A program made the translations under genes and the position numbers. Source: Vampirovibrio chlorellavorus (lineage in GTDB: Bacteria > Cyanobacteriota > Vampirovibrionia > Vampirovibrionales > Vampirovibrionaceae). From it: a stretch of 64,000 nt of DNA. Below are positions 1 to 9,224 of this stretch, in pieces (position 1 is the stretch's first letter; every line of letters starts with the position of its first letter). The notes beneath the pieces were generated by a model, which was not told the DNA's origin, made no database searches, and worked only from the letters and a program-made list of their open reading frames with translations. The stretch lies in contig LAPX01000004.1 in NCBI GenBank assembly GCA_001858525.1, forward strand, positions 124,001-188,000, in the 5' to 3' direction.

Positions 1-34
1 GTTCCCGCCTAGCTTTTTAAACTCTCATTAAACG

Positions 35-67
35 AATAAGCCCCGTGTCCAATGGCCGGGGCTTATT
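35..67. terminator. Factor-independent terminator hairpin
   Basis: Perfect 11-bp inverted repeat (AATAAGCCCCG at 35-45, CGGGGCTTATT at 57-67) with an 11-nt loop. The AT-rich stem base gives short T-rich stretches on both sides. It lies just downstream of the minus-strand small ORF at 95-301 and could also end a plus-strand gene entering from the left edge; stop codons near positions 5-22 leave that open. Confidence 0.7.
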
Positions 68-94
68 TGATGAAAGCAGCTCAATTGGGTGGTA

Positions 95-301
95 CTAAGT
101 GCCCACGTTAGTCTTGGATGCCAGCTTTTCACGCAAGGTATTCACCAAGGCGTTGATGGTTTCCAGGTTACGATAGCCCACACCCGGGTTTTCCGGACGG
201 ACACTCAATTTTTCCAATCGATCTATAATTTGCAAAATATCGTCGTTTTCAGTCCGTTTCATGGAGACAGTTTTCCTTTCAAGGATGGACAGATAGCTCA
301 T
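95..301 (-). CDS. Small hypothetical protein
   Basis: A 68-residue ORF of unknown function, acidic and helical in the middle (NDDILQIIDRLEKLSV), with no membrane segment or signal peptide. Two starts are plausible. The ATG at 301 has AGGAG ten bases upstream. The internal ATG at 262 (MKRTENDD) has AAAGGA about eleven bases upstream and would give 55 residues. The hairpin at 35-67 follows the stop. I do not recognise the family. The 275 bases between this ORF and the next gene hold no gene I can see, only a weak 5-bp hairpin near 512-525. Confidence 0.5.
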   Translation of the reverse strand: MSYLSILERKTVSMKRTENDDILQIIDRLEKLSVRPENPGVGYRNLETINALVNTLREKLASKTNVGT

Positions 302-576
302 AGATCAATGACTCCTGAATGTAATTCCCTAACTCACGTTTTTTAAAACTTTCCGGTTCACACTCTATTAAAGACAATCCATCCAAAAAGTTGCGGTTCC
401 TCAAACAGTGCAGCTTTACATTTGAAAACTCACCTTCTCATCATAACCGAGAACGGCCCGCTTGTGGGGAGCCTCCCTGAAAAATGAAAGGCGAGTTTAT
501 TCAAATTCGGTGAGGCTGGCCTCAGCTTCAATGTTCAACGGGGCCTGAATTTCAGCCCAGTATAAAATTCCAAGGC

Positions 577-1563
577 CTAAAATTTCAAGCGGGCTCGCAG
601 ATCCCGATGGGTTCTTTCAATCAAATGCTGCTCATCCTGAAGCAAGGCCTGCTGAATACGAGGCTTGCCCTGGGCAAATTCCGTCTGCATGGCCTGACTG
701 AACCGACCAGCCACAATATCATCCAGCACCTGACGCATGGTTTCCCGCACGTGAGCGTCAATAACCCGCTCCCCTTGACTAATATCCCCATACAGGGCCG
801 TGGAGCTGATGCCCTGACGCATGCCAGTGATGCCCCGCTCGTGCAGCAAATCGGCGATTAGCTTCACCTCGTACAAGCACTCAAAATAGGCCACTTCCGG
901 AGAAAAGCCCCGCTCCACCAGCGTATCAAAAGCCGCTTTAATCAAGCCTGTCAGCCCGCCACACAATACGGCCTGCTCGGAAAACAAATCGCAAATGGCC
1001 TCTTCAGCAAAGGTGGTTTCCATCACCCCCACCCGAGCGCAGCCAATGGCTTTAGCGTAAGCCAGGGCAATGGCTTGGGCCTTACCCGTGGCGTTTTGAT
1101 GCACCGCGTACAAACCGGGCACACCGCCACCGGCCACATACTTATTACGAACCCCCAGACCCTGAGCCTTGGGAGCCACCATAAACACGTCTAAATCCGC
1201 GTTCGGCTTCAGCCATTGCTCATGAATGACCAGCCCGTGCACAAAGCCCAGGGCTTTTCCCGCGGACAGATACGGCGCAAGCCTTTGGGGATAAACCGAG
1301 CCCATCACCTCATCCGGCAAAGCCAGCATGACCACATCGGCCCAAGTCAGCGCTTCCGGCAACGGCAAAGCCTCAAAACCATCTTGCAGAGCCACGGTTC
1401 GCTTTTGGCTCTCCGGACGAACCCCGATTTTCACGGACACCCCAGAGTCCCGTAAATTCAAGGCGTGAGGCCGCCCCTGATTTCCATAGCCTACAATGAC
1501 CACTCGCCGATCCAGAATCGGCTGAAGATCGATGTCATTCTCTTGTAAAATGGGTTTTGACAT
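577..1563 (-). CDS. ilvC: Ketol-acid reductoisomerase, divergent class I
   Basis: Acetohydroxyacid isomeroreductase of branched-chain amino-acid synthesis: it isomerises and reduces acetolactate with NAD(P)H and Mg2+. The Rossmann glycine motif GYGNQG lies near the N-terminus, followed by HALNLRDSG. The metal ligands of the family are visible in CDLFSEQAVLCGG and YFECLYEVKLIADL, and the substrate serine in ISSTALYGD. About 328 residues is normal for class I. I chose the ATG at 1563 because GGGG sits six bases upstream; a TTG at 1584 has no usable spacing. Several normally fixed positions differ: GHAHALN is GRPHALN, NIHFG is VIHEQ, and APKGPG is APKAQG. It stands alone without ilvBN. Identity as a KARI-fold enzyme is secure; its exact substrate is less so. 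Confidence 0.85.
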   Translation of the reverse strand: MSKPILQENDIDLQPILDRRVVIVGYGNQGRPHALNLRDSGVSVKIGVRPESQKRTVALQDGFEALPLPEALTWADVVMLALPDEVMGSVYPQRLAPYLSAGKALGFVHGLVIHEQWLKPNADLDVFMVAPKAQGLGVRNKYVAGGGVPGLYAVHQNATGKAQAIALAYAKAIGCARVGVMETTFAEEAICDLFSEQAVLCGGLTGLIKAAFDTLVERGFSPEVAYFECLYEVKLIADLLHERGITGMRQGISSTALYGDISQGERVIDAHVRETMRQVLDDIVAGRFSQAMQTEFAQGKPRIQQALLQDEQHLIERTHRDLRARLKF

Positions 1564-1596
1564 AATTGACCCCACGACGGACAAACCTTTTCGGTT

Positions 1597-1602
1597 ATTA
1601 TA
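1597..1602 (-). promoter_or_regulatory. -10 element (TATAAT) of ilvC
   Basis: On the minus strand the spacer reads CTATAATAAC, a perfect -10 hexamer. The predicted start is about 27 bases before the ilvC ATG. Upstream is T-rich with TTGATT-like candidates, none at an ideal 17-bp spacing. The site lies in the short divergent spacer shared with lysS. Confidence 0.5.
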
Positions 1603-1659
1603 GAGTCTCCAAAATCAAAAAAATCAAAATAAAATATGATTAAAAGAGATCAATCCCCG

Positions 1660-3189
1660 ATGAGCAAAACGCCAGCCGCCCAATCCACCACTCCAGCGGA
1701 GAACACACCGCATACCAGCGAACATGCCGCCCAAATTCGCCAGGGCCGTATTGATAAGCTGGAGGCTTGGCGCAAACTGGGGCAAAATCCCTTTCCTTAC
1801 CATTTTGAAAAAACCAGTGACAACGCCACCCTGCAAGCCAAATATGCAGATCTGGAAAATGGCGTGGAAACCGAAGACGTGGTCTCCGTGGCCGGTCGGG
1901 TGATGGCCTTGCGCAACAGCGGCCTGTTTATAGACCTGCAAGACCCCAGCGGCAAAATTCAAGTGTTTTGCCACAAGGAAAATTTATCGGCAGAGATGAT
2001 GGAAGCCCTGAAACTGGTGGATGTGGGCGATGTAATCGGAGCCACCGGCACCATCCGCCGCACCCCCCGGGGCGAACTGAGTGTCAAAACCCGGCAGTTG
2101 CAAATCTTGGGGAAATCCCTGCTGCCCCTGCCCGAAAAATATCACGGGCTGACCGATGTGGAAACTCGCTACCGCCAGCGCTATCTAGATCTGATCATGA
2201 ACCCGGAGAGCCGGGACACGCTGGTCAAACGCAGTAAAATCATCGCGGACATTCGCAAACTGCTATTGGACAAAGACTTTTTGGAAGTGGAAACCCCCAT
2301 GCTACAAACGCTGGCCGGGGGAGCGGCAGCCCGTCCCTTTGTGACCCACCACAATACGCTGGAAATTGACATGTACCTGCGGATCGCCCCGGAACTGTTC
2401 CTGAAGCGGTTGATCGTGGGTGGTATCTCCGAAAAAGTATTTGAACTGAACCGGAACTTCCGCAACGAAGGTATTTCCCCCAAGCACAACCCGGAATTCA
2501 CCATGATGGAGCTGTATCAGGCCTATGCCGACTACAACGACATGATGGATCTGACTGAGGAAATTGTGACTACCGTGGCCCAAAAAGTGCTGGGCACCAC
2601 CAAAATTGATTTTCAGGGCACCGAAATTGACTTAGCAGGCCCCTGGCCCCGTAAGTCCATGATTGACTGCGTGAAAGAAGAAACTGGCGTAGACTTTGCC
2701 GCCATCGACACCGATGAGGCCGCTCGTACCGCTGCCAAAGGCCTAGGCGTATTTGTAGAAGAATACGACACTTGGGGCTATGCGCTGGAAAAAGTATTTG
2801 AGGATAAAGTGGAGCACAAGCTGATTCAGCCTATCCACATTACCGATTACCCCCGTGAAATCTCCCCATTGGCCAAGGAACACCGGGACAACCCACGACT
2901 GGTAGAGCGTTTTGAAACCCGTGTGTATGGCTGGGAAATCGCCAACGCCTTTTCAGAACTCAGCGATCCGCTGGATCAGCGCCAACGGTTTGAAAGTCAG
3001 ATGGCTCAACGGGATTCCGGCAACGATGAAGCCCACCAGATGGATGAAGACTACATTACGGCTCTCGAATACGGCATGCCTCCCTGCGGCGGCTTGGGCA
3101 TTGGCATTGATCGCCTGATTATGATTCTGACCAATTCGCCCAACATTCGGGATGTGATTGCCTTCCCCACCCTCAAACCCAAACACTAA
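1660..3189 (+). CDS. lysS: Lysyl-tRNA synthetase (class II)
   Basis: Charges tRNA-Lys with lysine in the cytoplasm. The protein is about 509 residues from this ATG. An N-terminal OB-fold anticodon-binding domain (VSVAGRVMALRNSG, FIDLQDPSGKIQVF) is followed by the class II catalytic core. Motif 1 region is RYRQRYLDLI and FLEVETPML; motif 2 is FELNRNFRNEGISPKHNPEF; motif 3 is GLGIGIDRLIMIL near the C-terminus. Length matches the family. An in-frame ATG at 1636 lacks any ribosome-binding site; the ATG at 1660 has a weak AAGAGA upstream, so the start is uncertain by eight codons. Divergent from ilvC. Confidence 0.97.
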   Translation: MSKTPAAQSTTPAENTPHTSEHAAQIRQGRIDKLEAWRKLGQNPFPYHFEKTSDNATLQAKYADLENGVETEDVVSVAGRVMALRNSGLFIDLQDPSGKIQVFCHKENLSAEMMEALKLVDVGDVIGATGTIRRTPRGELSVKTRQLQILGKSLLPLPEKYHGLTDVETRYRQRYLDLIMNPESRDTLVKRSKIIADIRKLLLDKDFLEVETPMLQTLAGGAAARPFVTHHNTLEIDMYLRIAPELFLKRLIVGGISEKVFELNRNFRNEGISPKHNPEFTMMELYQAYADYNDMMDLTEEIVTTVAQKVLGTTKIDFQGTEIDLAGPWPRKSMIDCVKEETGVDFAAIDTDEAARTAAKGLGVFVEEYDTWGYALEKVFEDKVEHKLIQPIHITDYPREISPLAKEHRDNPRLVERFETRVYGWEIANAFSELSDPLDQRQRFESQMAQRDSGNDEAHQMDEDYITALEYGMPPCGGLGIGIDRLIMILTNSPNIRDVIAFPTLKPKH

Positions 3190-3395
3190 GCCGAAAGCCA
3201 CCAAACAAGCAGCGCAATGGGCTTTGCTTTGGGGTTAGTTTAGGCCGTTTAATGGCGAAAAAAAAGCCTGTGCAAGTCGAAACATGCAAAGGCACAAAGG
3301 ATAGAGAGTTAGAGTTTGGATTATTCTATGATCGCAGACTAGAAAATGTCATGCGAAAACAGGCATGCTTGAAGAAAATTTTACATTCATAGCAC

Positions 3396-3411
3396 TTGGG
3401 CCTTCGCCCAA
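3396..3411. terminator. Weak terminator-like hairpin
   Basis: Perfect 6-bp stem TTGGGC/GCCCAA with a 4-nt loop, between the convergent lysS and the RWYD ORF. On the plus strand it is followed ten bases later by TTTTT; on the minus strand there is no good T-run. The rest of 3190-3441 holds no gene I can see. Confidence 0.35.
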
Positions 3412-3441
3412 ATGTCCCCACTTTTTATCCTGACCTGCCTT

Positions 3442-3756
3442 TTAGGCCGATTCCGCCATCAAAAGTTGCAGCATGTTTTCAGCTACTCGGCTTTTTAAAA
3501 AATCCGGGCTATTTTTCAGCAGTTCCACGGTTTGGGCCGTTTCCTGATCCTGATCGTACCAACGGTTGCCGTTGGCCTTCACCCGAATCTCCTGCAACAC
3601 CTTGCGCACCTGAGGGGTATCCCACTGCTCCACCAAAAATCGCTGAATTTGACGGGCCACAGTCAAGCGCATGGCACCGGGGGCCAGATATAGCAATTTC
3701 AGGGCAAATGCCAACCGTGGATACGGGTCATACCATCGGCAAGGCTGATAACTCAC
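3442..3756 (-). CDS. Small protein with two RWYD repeats
   Basis: A 104-residue cytoplasmic protein, GTG start, with AGAGAGA just upstream. It contains two copies of a roughly 35-residue helical unit that begins with the tetrapeptide RWYD (residues 7-10 and 65-68). Each continues with a hydrophobic pattern (A..L L....P........I...L) and a proline about sixteen residues later. The same unit occurs in the protein at 53736-54236, so the two are members of one family. No catalytic motif, signal peptide or membrane segment is visible. The repeated aromatic-acidic start and amphipathic helices suggest a binding scaffold, but that is inference. I do not recognise a named family. Confidence 0.6.
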   Translation of the reverse strand: MSYQPCRWYDPYPRLAFALKLLYLAPGAMRLTVARQIQRFLVEQWDTPQVRKVLQEIRVKANGNRWYDQDQETAQTVELLKNSPDFLKSRVAENMLQLLMAESA

Positions 3757-3976
3757 AATCTCTCTATCCTTTGAACCTATACGCTGTCAGGGCTGTGACT
3801 TGAACAACAGCACCTTGGTACGCAAACACAAGAAGTAACGTATTTGCGTATTATACGCAACTCCATCCAAGTTTGTATAGTATTAAAAAACAAATCGTTG
3901 CCGGCAATCACTTAGAAAACGATGAAGGCGACCTGCCTAGCAAGCCACCTTCATCGTCACGCCTGAAAAGAAGCCT

Positions 3977-6322
3977 CTATTTACGCCACCATAAAAAGCG
4001 CCGCTTTTTGGGTTTGGCCGGAACCTCTTCCGTTGCGGGAGTGACCGTTGGCGTGGTGGGCACCACAGTCTGCTGAGGCACCTGCACCGCCGTGAGCGCT
4101 TCCAGCATCCGGCTGGTTAAATGGGCCGTGTCAAACAGCACATAACCACTGGCGCCAGCCTGCTTGGCCGTATCAATCTGGCTGAGTACCAGTTCGGCGG
4201 CATTGTTGTTAAACGGTCCAAAAAGCCCGGAGTACACGGGCACTTTGCCTGCCGTACGACCAATCATGGTGCGGGTATCCCGTTCCACCACCTTGGTGGC
4301 GCTGGTCAAGGTCATGGGAGCAAAAAAGTCGATCCAACCGTTCTGGGCCCAGGCGGCCCAATCCTGATGCTTCACGGCCAAGGCACTGTCCGCATCGGGG
4401 AATACCGCCGCAGAGATTTTCAGGCCCGGCTTTTTCTGATGAACCAACTGGGTGGCCTTTTGCACAAACTGGTTGACCTGAGCAACTTTGTAACCGTTCC
4501 AGGCCTTCCATAAATTCTCAAACTCAGGATTTTTGGGATCTATCTCTGCCGGATCGATACCGTACTGGGCCTTGAAGGCCTTTCGGGCCACTTCCGTGTA
4601 ACCCCAAGTGGTCTTGCGGTAGCTGAAGCGATCCGAGGGGAAACTGGCGGGATAGCGAATATAATCCAGCTGGAAGCCGTCCACATCGTAACGGCTGACG
4701 ATTTCATCCACCAGCTTCATCAGAAAGCCCTGCACCTCGGGGTTGGCCGGATCCAGGAAATAAGCACCCAACTCCAGATTGGAAGCCACCGGCTTTTCCG
4801 GGGTTTTCAAAATCACTACAGGAACGGGCTTTGCAGGGGGGCTAGGGACAGGCGAAGCAGCCGAATCAGTGGTGGCACTGTACACCCGACTCACCCCATT
4901 GACCGCAGGTTGACCAACCACCGGCGCAATCCCGGACATCTTCTGGGGTTTCAGCGCCGAGAACTGCACGTTGGCCCAAGCGGGATAACGGCTCAGGATG
5001 GGGCCCGGCGGCAAGTAGGCATTGGTTCCGCCGTAAAAGGTCTGGAACCAGACATGAACTTTCATGTTGCGCTGATGGGCTTGCTGTACCCAGGCTTGTA
5101 AGAGATCCATCCCCTGAAACTTGGGGTTTTGAGCGGGGAGCCCATAGGCCTGATAAGTTTGGGAGGGAAAAATGGTATATCCGTGGAAAAAGGTTTCCAG
5201 AAAGACCGTGTTCATCCCCGCTGCTTTCAAACGATCCAGGGTTTCACCAATGGCAACCGGGGTCTTTTCAATGGGGCGATGCCAGGCGCCCCGAATGGTA
5301 TCGGCGGGAAAGGCCTTGTAACTGGCCCACAAGCGCCGATGGGTGCTTTCCAGGGCCTGAGCAATATTCTGAGCGGCCTGCTCGGTTTTGCCTTCCGCAT
5401 TTAGCCGAACAGCCTCGTCCTTTTGATCCCGAATGGCCTTACAGGCAGCATCCAGTCTCCCCGTGGCGCTCCAGGCCTGATCGGCGCAAGGGCTTTTGGC
5501 CCACTCCTGATCAAACTGGTACACATACGTGCTGAAATCGGTATAAGCACGCACCGTGCCGTCTTCCGGGCTAATATCAACATGGGCGCCCAGCGGTGCG
5601 TTGGCAATCAGCCAGCTACGCCCCTTGCCATGGCCGCTAAGGACAAAGCCATCCGTCGGAATGGTTGAATCAGAGCCTTCCTGAGCCACCACGATACCGT
5701 TGCGCACGGTCACTTCAAACCCAAACTCGTTGGTGCCGGTGGTGGGCTTGGGATAGCGAATGTCATACATCACAATCTGGTTGGAGGCACGGAAACCCGG
5801 AAATCCCGACCCATTGGGGTTATTGGAGGCAGAAGGGTTGACCACATCCAGACGGGCTTGACGCTGCTGGAACCAGGCCTCTTCAATCTTGAGCAGATCG
5901 CCCGGCTTCAGGCTCTTCAGCCAATCCCGCTTGCTGCCAATGGCTGATAGCACGACCCCGTTTTGCGGAATGGTGGCGTTTCCGCAACTGAGCAACTGGT
6001 TGGACTGGCAATCCCACACGCTAATAACATCGGAAACCTGATAGGTTTTAACCTCTTGTCCCTGGGAGCGGGTAACAGAAAGCGGCTTGGCTACCACTTC
6101 CACCCCAAAGCCATTGGTGCGAGTGGACGGCCCAAAGGCCGGATCGTAAAGAATCAGAGAGTCGGCTTCTCTGGCCGAATTCCGGGCGGTAATATCCTGG
6201 GGCTGTCCATCCGGGCCAATGACTTGTAAAGCCCGCTGCGCCCAAGCAGAAGTGAGCCACAAACCACCCAGAATTCCCACGGACGCCAAGGCAAAGGCCT
6301 GCATTTTTTTCCAACGCTGCAC
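3977..6322 (-). CDS. Secreted glycoside hydrolase-like family 10 protein
   Basis: Probable extracytoplasmic carbohydrate-active protein of the GHL10 type (PF02638-like TIM barrel). The GTG at 6322 is the best start: AAGGAG lies six bases upstream, and it yields a signal peptide VQRWKKMQAFALASVGILGG ending near SAWA. The longer ORF to 6427 has no such site. Two related modules follow, each opening with a YD..(Y/F)G/P...T..FG.EV pattern and closing with a G.G..R.W/D.L segment. The barrel runs from about GAWHRPIEKTP through VFLETFFHGYT, VHVWFQTF and VDGFQLDYIRYP to GASGYVLFDTAHL. A Pro/Val-rich insert interrupts the barrel, and the C-terminus is basic (KPKKRRFLWWRK). The substrate is unknown. 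Confidence 0.8.
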   Translation of the reverse strand: MQRWKKMQAFALASVGILGGLWLTSAWAQRALQVIGPDGQPQDITARNSAREADSLILYDPAFGPSTRTNGFGVEVVAKPLSVTRSQGQEVKTYQVSDVISVWDCQSNQLLSCGNATIPQNGVVLSAIGSKRDWLKSLKPGDLLKIEEAWFQQRQARLDVVNPSASNNPNGSGFPGFRASNQIVMYDIRYPKPTTGTNEFGFEVTVRNGIVVAQEGSDSTIPTDGFVLSGHGKGRSWLIANAPLGAHVDISPEDGTVRAYTDFSTYVYQFDQEWAKSPCADQAWSATGRLDAACKAIRDQKDEAVRLNAEGKTEQAAQNIAQALESTHRRLWASYKAFPADTIRGAWHRPIEKTPVAIGETLDRLKAAGMNTVFLETFFHGYTIFPSQTYQAYGLPAQNPKFQGMDLLQAWVQQAHQRNMKVHVWFQTFYGGTNAYLPPGPILSRYPAWANVQFSALKPQKMSGIAPVVGQPAVNGVSRVYSATTDSAASPVPSPPAKPVPVVILKTPEKPVASNLELGAYFLDPANPEVQGFLMKLVDEIVSRYDVDGFQLDYIRYPASFPSDRFSYRKTTWGYTEVARKAFKAQYGIDPAEIDPKNPEFENLWKAWNGYKVAQVNQFVQKATQLVHQKKPGLKISAAVFPDADSALAVKHQDWAAWAQNGWIDFFAPMTLTSATKVVERDTRTMIGRTAGKVPVYSGLFGPFNNNAAELVLSQIDTAKQAGASGYVLFDTAHLTSRMLEALTAVQVPQQTVVPTTPTVTPATEEVPAKPKKRRFLWWRK

Positions 6323-6530
6323 CACAGTCTCCTTTAAACCACTAAAGTCTATCCATACTTTGACTATACCAGACTGACGCGTTTCATGACGACTTGTTTC
6401 ACCAGAACTGATTTCATCCGACAGCAAGGTCCGCCGTTAGACTCGCCTCAATTTGCGTTTCAGATCTCCCAGAATCAGGGCAACCGTATTACAATATCTA
6501 CGAACACTGTCGCAATTCAGATTAAAAATC

Positions 6531-7322
6531 ATGGCTATCCCCACGCTTACTGACCTTACCACCCCTCAGCCTACCCTCAAAACCGCCCCGGTTCAGGAAG
6601 TTTTTTCCTCCATTCAGGGCGAGGGAATTTACGTGGGCAAGCGACAGGTGTTCGTCCGGTTTGCCCATTGCCATTTAAAATGCGCCTACTGCGATACGCC
6701 CATGACCTCACCCACCGGGCAATGCCATGTGGAAACCCCGCCGGGCAGCGGCATCATCGAATATCATAACAACCCTTTGCCCCCAGAAACGCTAGTGGAC
6801 ATTATCCAGTCCTTGCTGAAAACCGCGAAACACCACAGCGTTAGCTTTACCGGTGGGGAGCCCCTGCTCTATCACCAGTTTTTACAATCAGTCTTTCCCC
6901 AAGTGCAAGGGCACTGCAAAACTTATCTGGAAACCAGCGGCACCCAAGCCGACTTTCTGGAGAGTGTTCTGCCCTGGACCGACATCATCGCCATGGACAT
7001 CAAATTGCCATCGGCCACGGGCGAAGCGCCTCAATTTGAAAATCATGCCCGATTTTACGCCCAAGCCAAAGGCAACCCAGCCACAGAATGCTTCATCAAA
7101 CTGGTCTTCAACCAGCGCACCACCCTGGCAGAGTTGGCCGAAGTTCGGGGCATTGTCACCAACCGACAAACCCCCATTATTCTGCAACCGGAAACCAGCC
7201 TGACCGACCGCACTGTCTCCATCCTGCCCAGTCAGGTGTTTGCCGCCGAAAACTACCTAACCCAATACTTCGATGACGTGCGAGTCATTCCGCAAACCCA
7301 CAAAATGCTGAACGTCTTGTAG
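6531..7322 (+). CDS. queE: 7-carboxy-7-deazaguanine synthase (radical SAM)
   Basis: Radical SAM enzyme converting 6-carboxy-tetrahydropterin to 7-carboxy-7-deazaguanine in queuosine synthesis. The 4Fe-4S cysteines are C47, C51 and C54 in CHLKCAYC, the QueE-type CX3CX2C spacing. EVFSSIQGEG upstream and SFTGGEPLL downstream are family hallmarks. From this ATG the protein has 263 residues; the ORF is open from 6453, but that extension (MRFRSPRIRATV...) does not look like QueE. No clear Shine-Dalgarno precedes either start. It is divergent from the secreted glycosidase and not clustered with other queuosine genes here. Confidence 0.9.
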   Translation: MAIPTLTDLTTPQPTLKTAPVQEVFSSIQGEGIYVGKRQVFVRFAHCHLKCAYCDTPMTSPTGQCHVETPPGSGIIEYHNNPLPPETLVDIIQSLLKTAKHHSVSFTGGEPLLYHQFLQSVFPQVQGHCKTYLETSGTQADFLESVLPWTDIIAMDIKLPSATGEAPQFENHARFYAQAKGNPATECFIKLVFNQRTTLAELAEVRGIVTNRQTPIILQPETSLTDRTVSILPSQVFAAENYLTQYFDDVRVIPQTHKMLNVL

Positions 7323-7326
7323 CGGG

Positions 7327-8637
7327 CTAGGCTGTAAAGGCCAAGGGCTTGCGGGGACGATAGGCATTTTGATTGGCCTGCCCACCAAAGGCATTGAAAC
7401 CAGAGCCAGATCCCAGTCCTCCCCCGGAGCCGGTGAAAGGATTGGCATTCGCAAAGCCGGACTCTCCACCGCTAGAGCGCTGAAAAGGAACGTAACTACT
7501 TCCCTTGCCCTTACGGCTCATGGCGTCGGCCACACTGGCCCCCATTTCAAAACCACCAGCATTGCCCAAGCCACCGCTTCCAGCATTGGCCGTTTGCCCT
7601 CCCATCCAGGGAGAAGCCGCGATTTTTCCGTTCATGACCTGATCCATTCTGGGGGCAAAAGCACTGGCATAACTTTCCGACTGCTTATTGGCGTTAATCA
7701 GTCCCACCACGTTGGCCTGAAAGTCCTGGCTGGTGTTCACACCAAAACCAGCCCGGTTGGCGGCCAGCTGCTGACCTTCTGTGGCCGTTCCCACGGCTTG
7801 AGTGGTCTTTTCTGGTATAGCCGCCAATTGATCCAGTTGCTCCAGCTGCTCTAAACGCTGCAACAGGGCAGTTAAATTAGCCGACTCCGGATCAAGGGAC
7901 TGCAAGGCCCGCAACGCTTGTTCTTGCAGCTTAAAAATACCAGCATTGCGCTCATTGGCATTTAAATTCAATGGATCCCCCCCGGGGGGCAAACTTTGCA
8001 CCGGGCTGGGCTTGTTGGCACTCATCGGCGCTGCCATTACCGGGCCGGTATCCACGGTGAGATCAGTCAGTTTAAAAGTGGCCCCCGTGGTTATTTCCGC
8101 ACTGTTTAGCCCGCCAAAGGTTTTGCTAGTAGCATCAAGAGGGCGGGTTGATCCCAAAATACTGGGGGCCACAGACACACTATCCACCCCGCCCATCCCA
8201 TCAGTAGTAACCTTCAAGCCCAATCCAATGTTGGACAGGCGAAAATCGGACAAGGCCAGCAGTTCCGTCATGGTCAACTCACTGACGTTTAACAGTCGTT
8301 CAGCGGCCTTGAACACATTGGGGATTTCAGGGGCCACCGCCGGAATGGAAGCTCGTTTTAAGCCACCCACCACCGTGGCATCAAAGCCCAGGGGCGTGGT
8401 CGAAGCACTGGCCTGACTGACCGGGCGGCGAGAAATAGTTTGATTACCGCCGAGAGTATAGTACGTATCGGCCTCGTAGACGCTTAAGTCCGTGGGTAAA
8501 TTGACCCCATAAGCCGGTACAAACTGGTTGGCCTGGGTGCGAAAGGAACTGTTGGCATTCAGCCAGGCGTTAGTAGCTCTGACCTGTGGCCCCCCCGGAT
8601 ATAGGGGATAAAAGATTAAGGGAGGAATACTACTCAT
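7327..8637 (-). CDS. Hypothetical protein with Gly-rich C-terminus
   Basis: A 436-residue protein of no family I recognise. It begins with a Pro-rich stretch (IPPLIFYPLYPGGP), continues with a mixed Ser/Thr/Ala-rich middle, and has a short run rich in E, L and Q around residues 255-285 (LLQRLEQLEQLDQL) that could form a coiled coil. The last 100 residues are low-complexity Gly/Ser/Asn. No signal peptide or membrane helix is evident. The start is chosen at the ATG (MSSIPPL); a GTG at 8646 is also in frame. Composition suggests a structural or surface-associated role, but nothing in the sequence proves it. Confidence 0.6.
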   Translation of the reverse strand: MSSIPPLIFYPLYPGGPQVRATNAWLNANSSFRTQANQFVPAYGVNLPTDLSVYEADTYYTLGGNQTISRRPVSQASASTTPLGFDATVVGGLKRASIPAVAPEIPNVFKAAERLLNVSELTMTELLALSDFRLSNIGLGLKVTTDGMGGVDSVSVAPSILGSTRPLDATSKTFGGLNSAEITTGATFKLTDLTVDTGPVMAAPMSANKPSPVQSLPPGGDPLNLNANERNAGIFKLQEQALRALQSLDPESANLTALLQRLEQLEQLDQLAAIPEKTTQAVGTATEGQQLAANRAGFGVNTSQDFQANVVGLINANKQSESYASAFAPRMDQVMNGKIAASPWMGGQTANAGSGGLGNAGGFEMGASVADAMSRKGKGSSYVPFQRSSGGESGFANANPFTGSGGGLGSGSGFNAFGGQANQNAYRPRKPLAFTA

Positions 8638-8739
8638 GGGCGACACCGTACAATTAACACCATCTGTACAGTACCCTCGGCAGAATTCTCCTAAACTTCA
8701 GTGTCACCACATCCAGAAGATATGCAAAATTCACATTTT

Positions 8740-8783
8740 TTTACACAAAAAGGACCAGGTTGCCCAAATTCGGCAACCCGGTC
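8740..8783 (-). terminator. Factor-independent terminator of the 8949-9224 gene
   Basis: Stem 8753-8764 pairs with 8772-8783 (7 bp GGTTGCC/GGCAACC plus 4 bp GACC/GGTC with one mismatch), loop about 7 nt. On the minus strand it is followed by CTTTTTGTG. It lies downstream of the small minus-strand gene ending at 8949. The remainder of the spacer 8638-8948 shows no gene. Confidence 0.75.
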
Positions 8784-8948
8784 TGGCTTATTTCACAGCA
8801 GGAGCCGCGCAAGGCCCCAAACATAAGACAAAGCACTACATCGTTTATGCGGATTGAAAATGTTCTATTGAAACCCTTTTTCAAAAACAGAGGCTAGTTA
8901 AAAACACTACGGATGGATCACGCTGAGTTGGCTGTTGGCTGAAAAAGA

Positions 8949-9224
8949 TTAAACCGCAGACTGAGTATTCACGGACAGAAAAATGTAGCGCTTTTCCAGA
9001 ACCGCTTCATCATCCATCTGCTTCACAATGGCATCGATAAAATCAGGATTTTTCACCAAGGTCTCATGGCGCACATCTTCACGCAGCACAGCCCGCACGG
9101 CCTGGTACTTTTTCGCGGTCACAAACGGCTGAAACCCTTGCAAAAATCGTCGACTCACCGCCTCATAATCCGGCATAGCCAACACATCAAAATGCGTATT
9201 CATGGTGTCGTAAACGGTAGACAT
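8949..9224 (-). CDS. Small hypothetical protein
   Basis: A 91-residue, mostly helical, soluble protein. AGGAAG sits ten bases before the ATG, and a strong terminator (8740-8783) lies downstream, so this is probably a real monocistronic gene. No known motif, signal peptide or membrane segment is visible. It is rich in charged residues with a VRAVLREDVRHETLVKNPDF segment. I cannot assign a function. Confidence 0.6.
   Translation of the reverse strand: MSTVYDTMNTHFDVLAMPDYEAVSRRFLQGFQPFVTAKKYQAVRAVLREDVRHETLVKNPDFIDAIVKQMDDEAVLEKRYIFLSVNTQSAV

Noticed and set aside
512-525. Terminator for ilvC (TGAGG-CTGG-CCTCA hairpin)
   Set aside because: Only five base pairs and no T-run; too weak to annotate.
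3873-4076. Plus-strand ORF at the end of the glycosidase gene
   Set aside because: It is largely antisense to the glycosidase C-terminus and has no ribosome-binding site.
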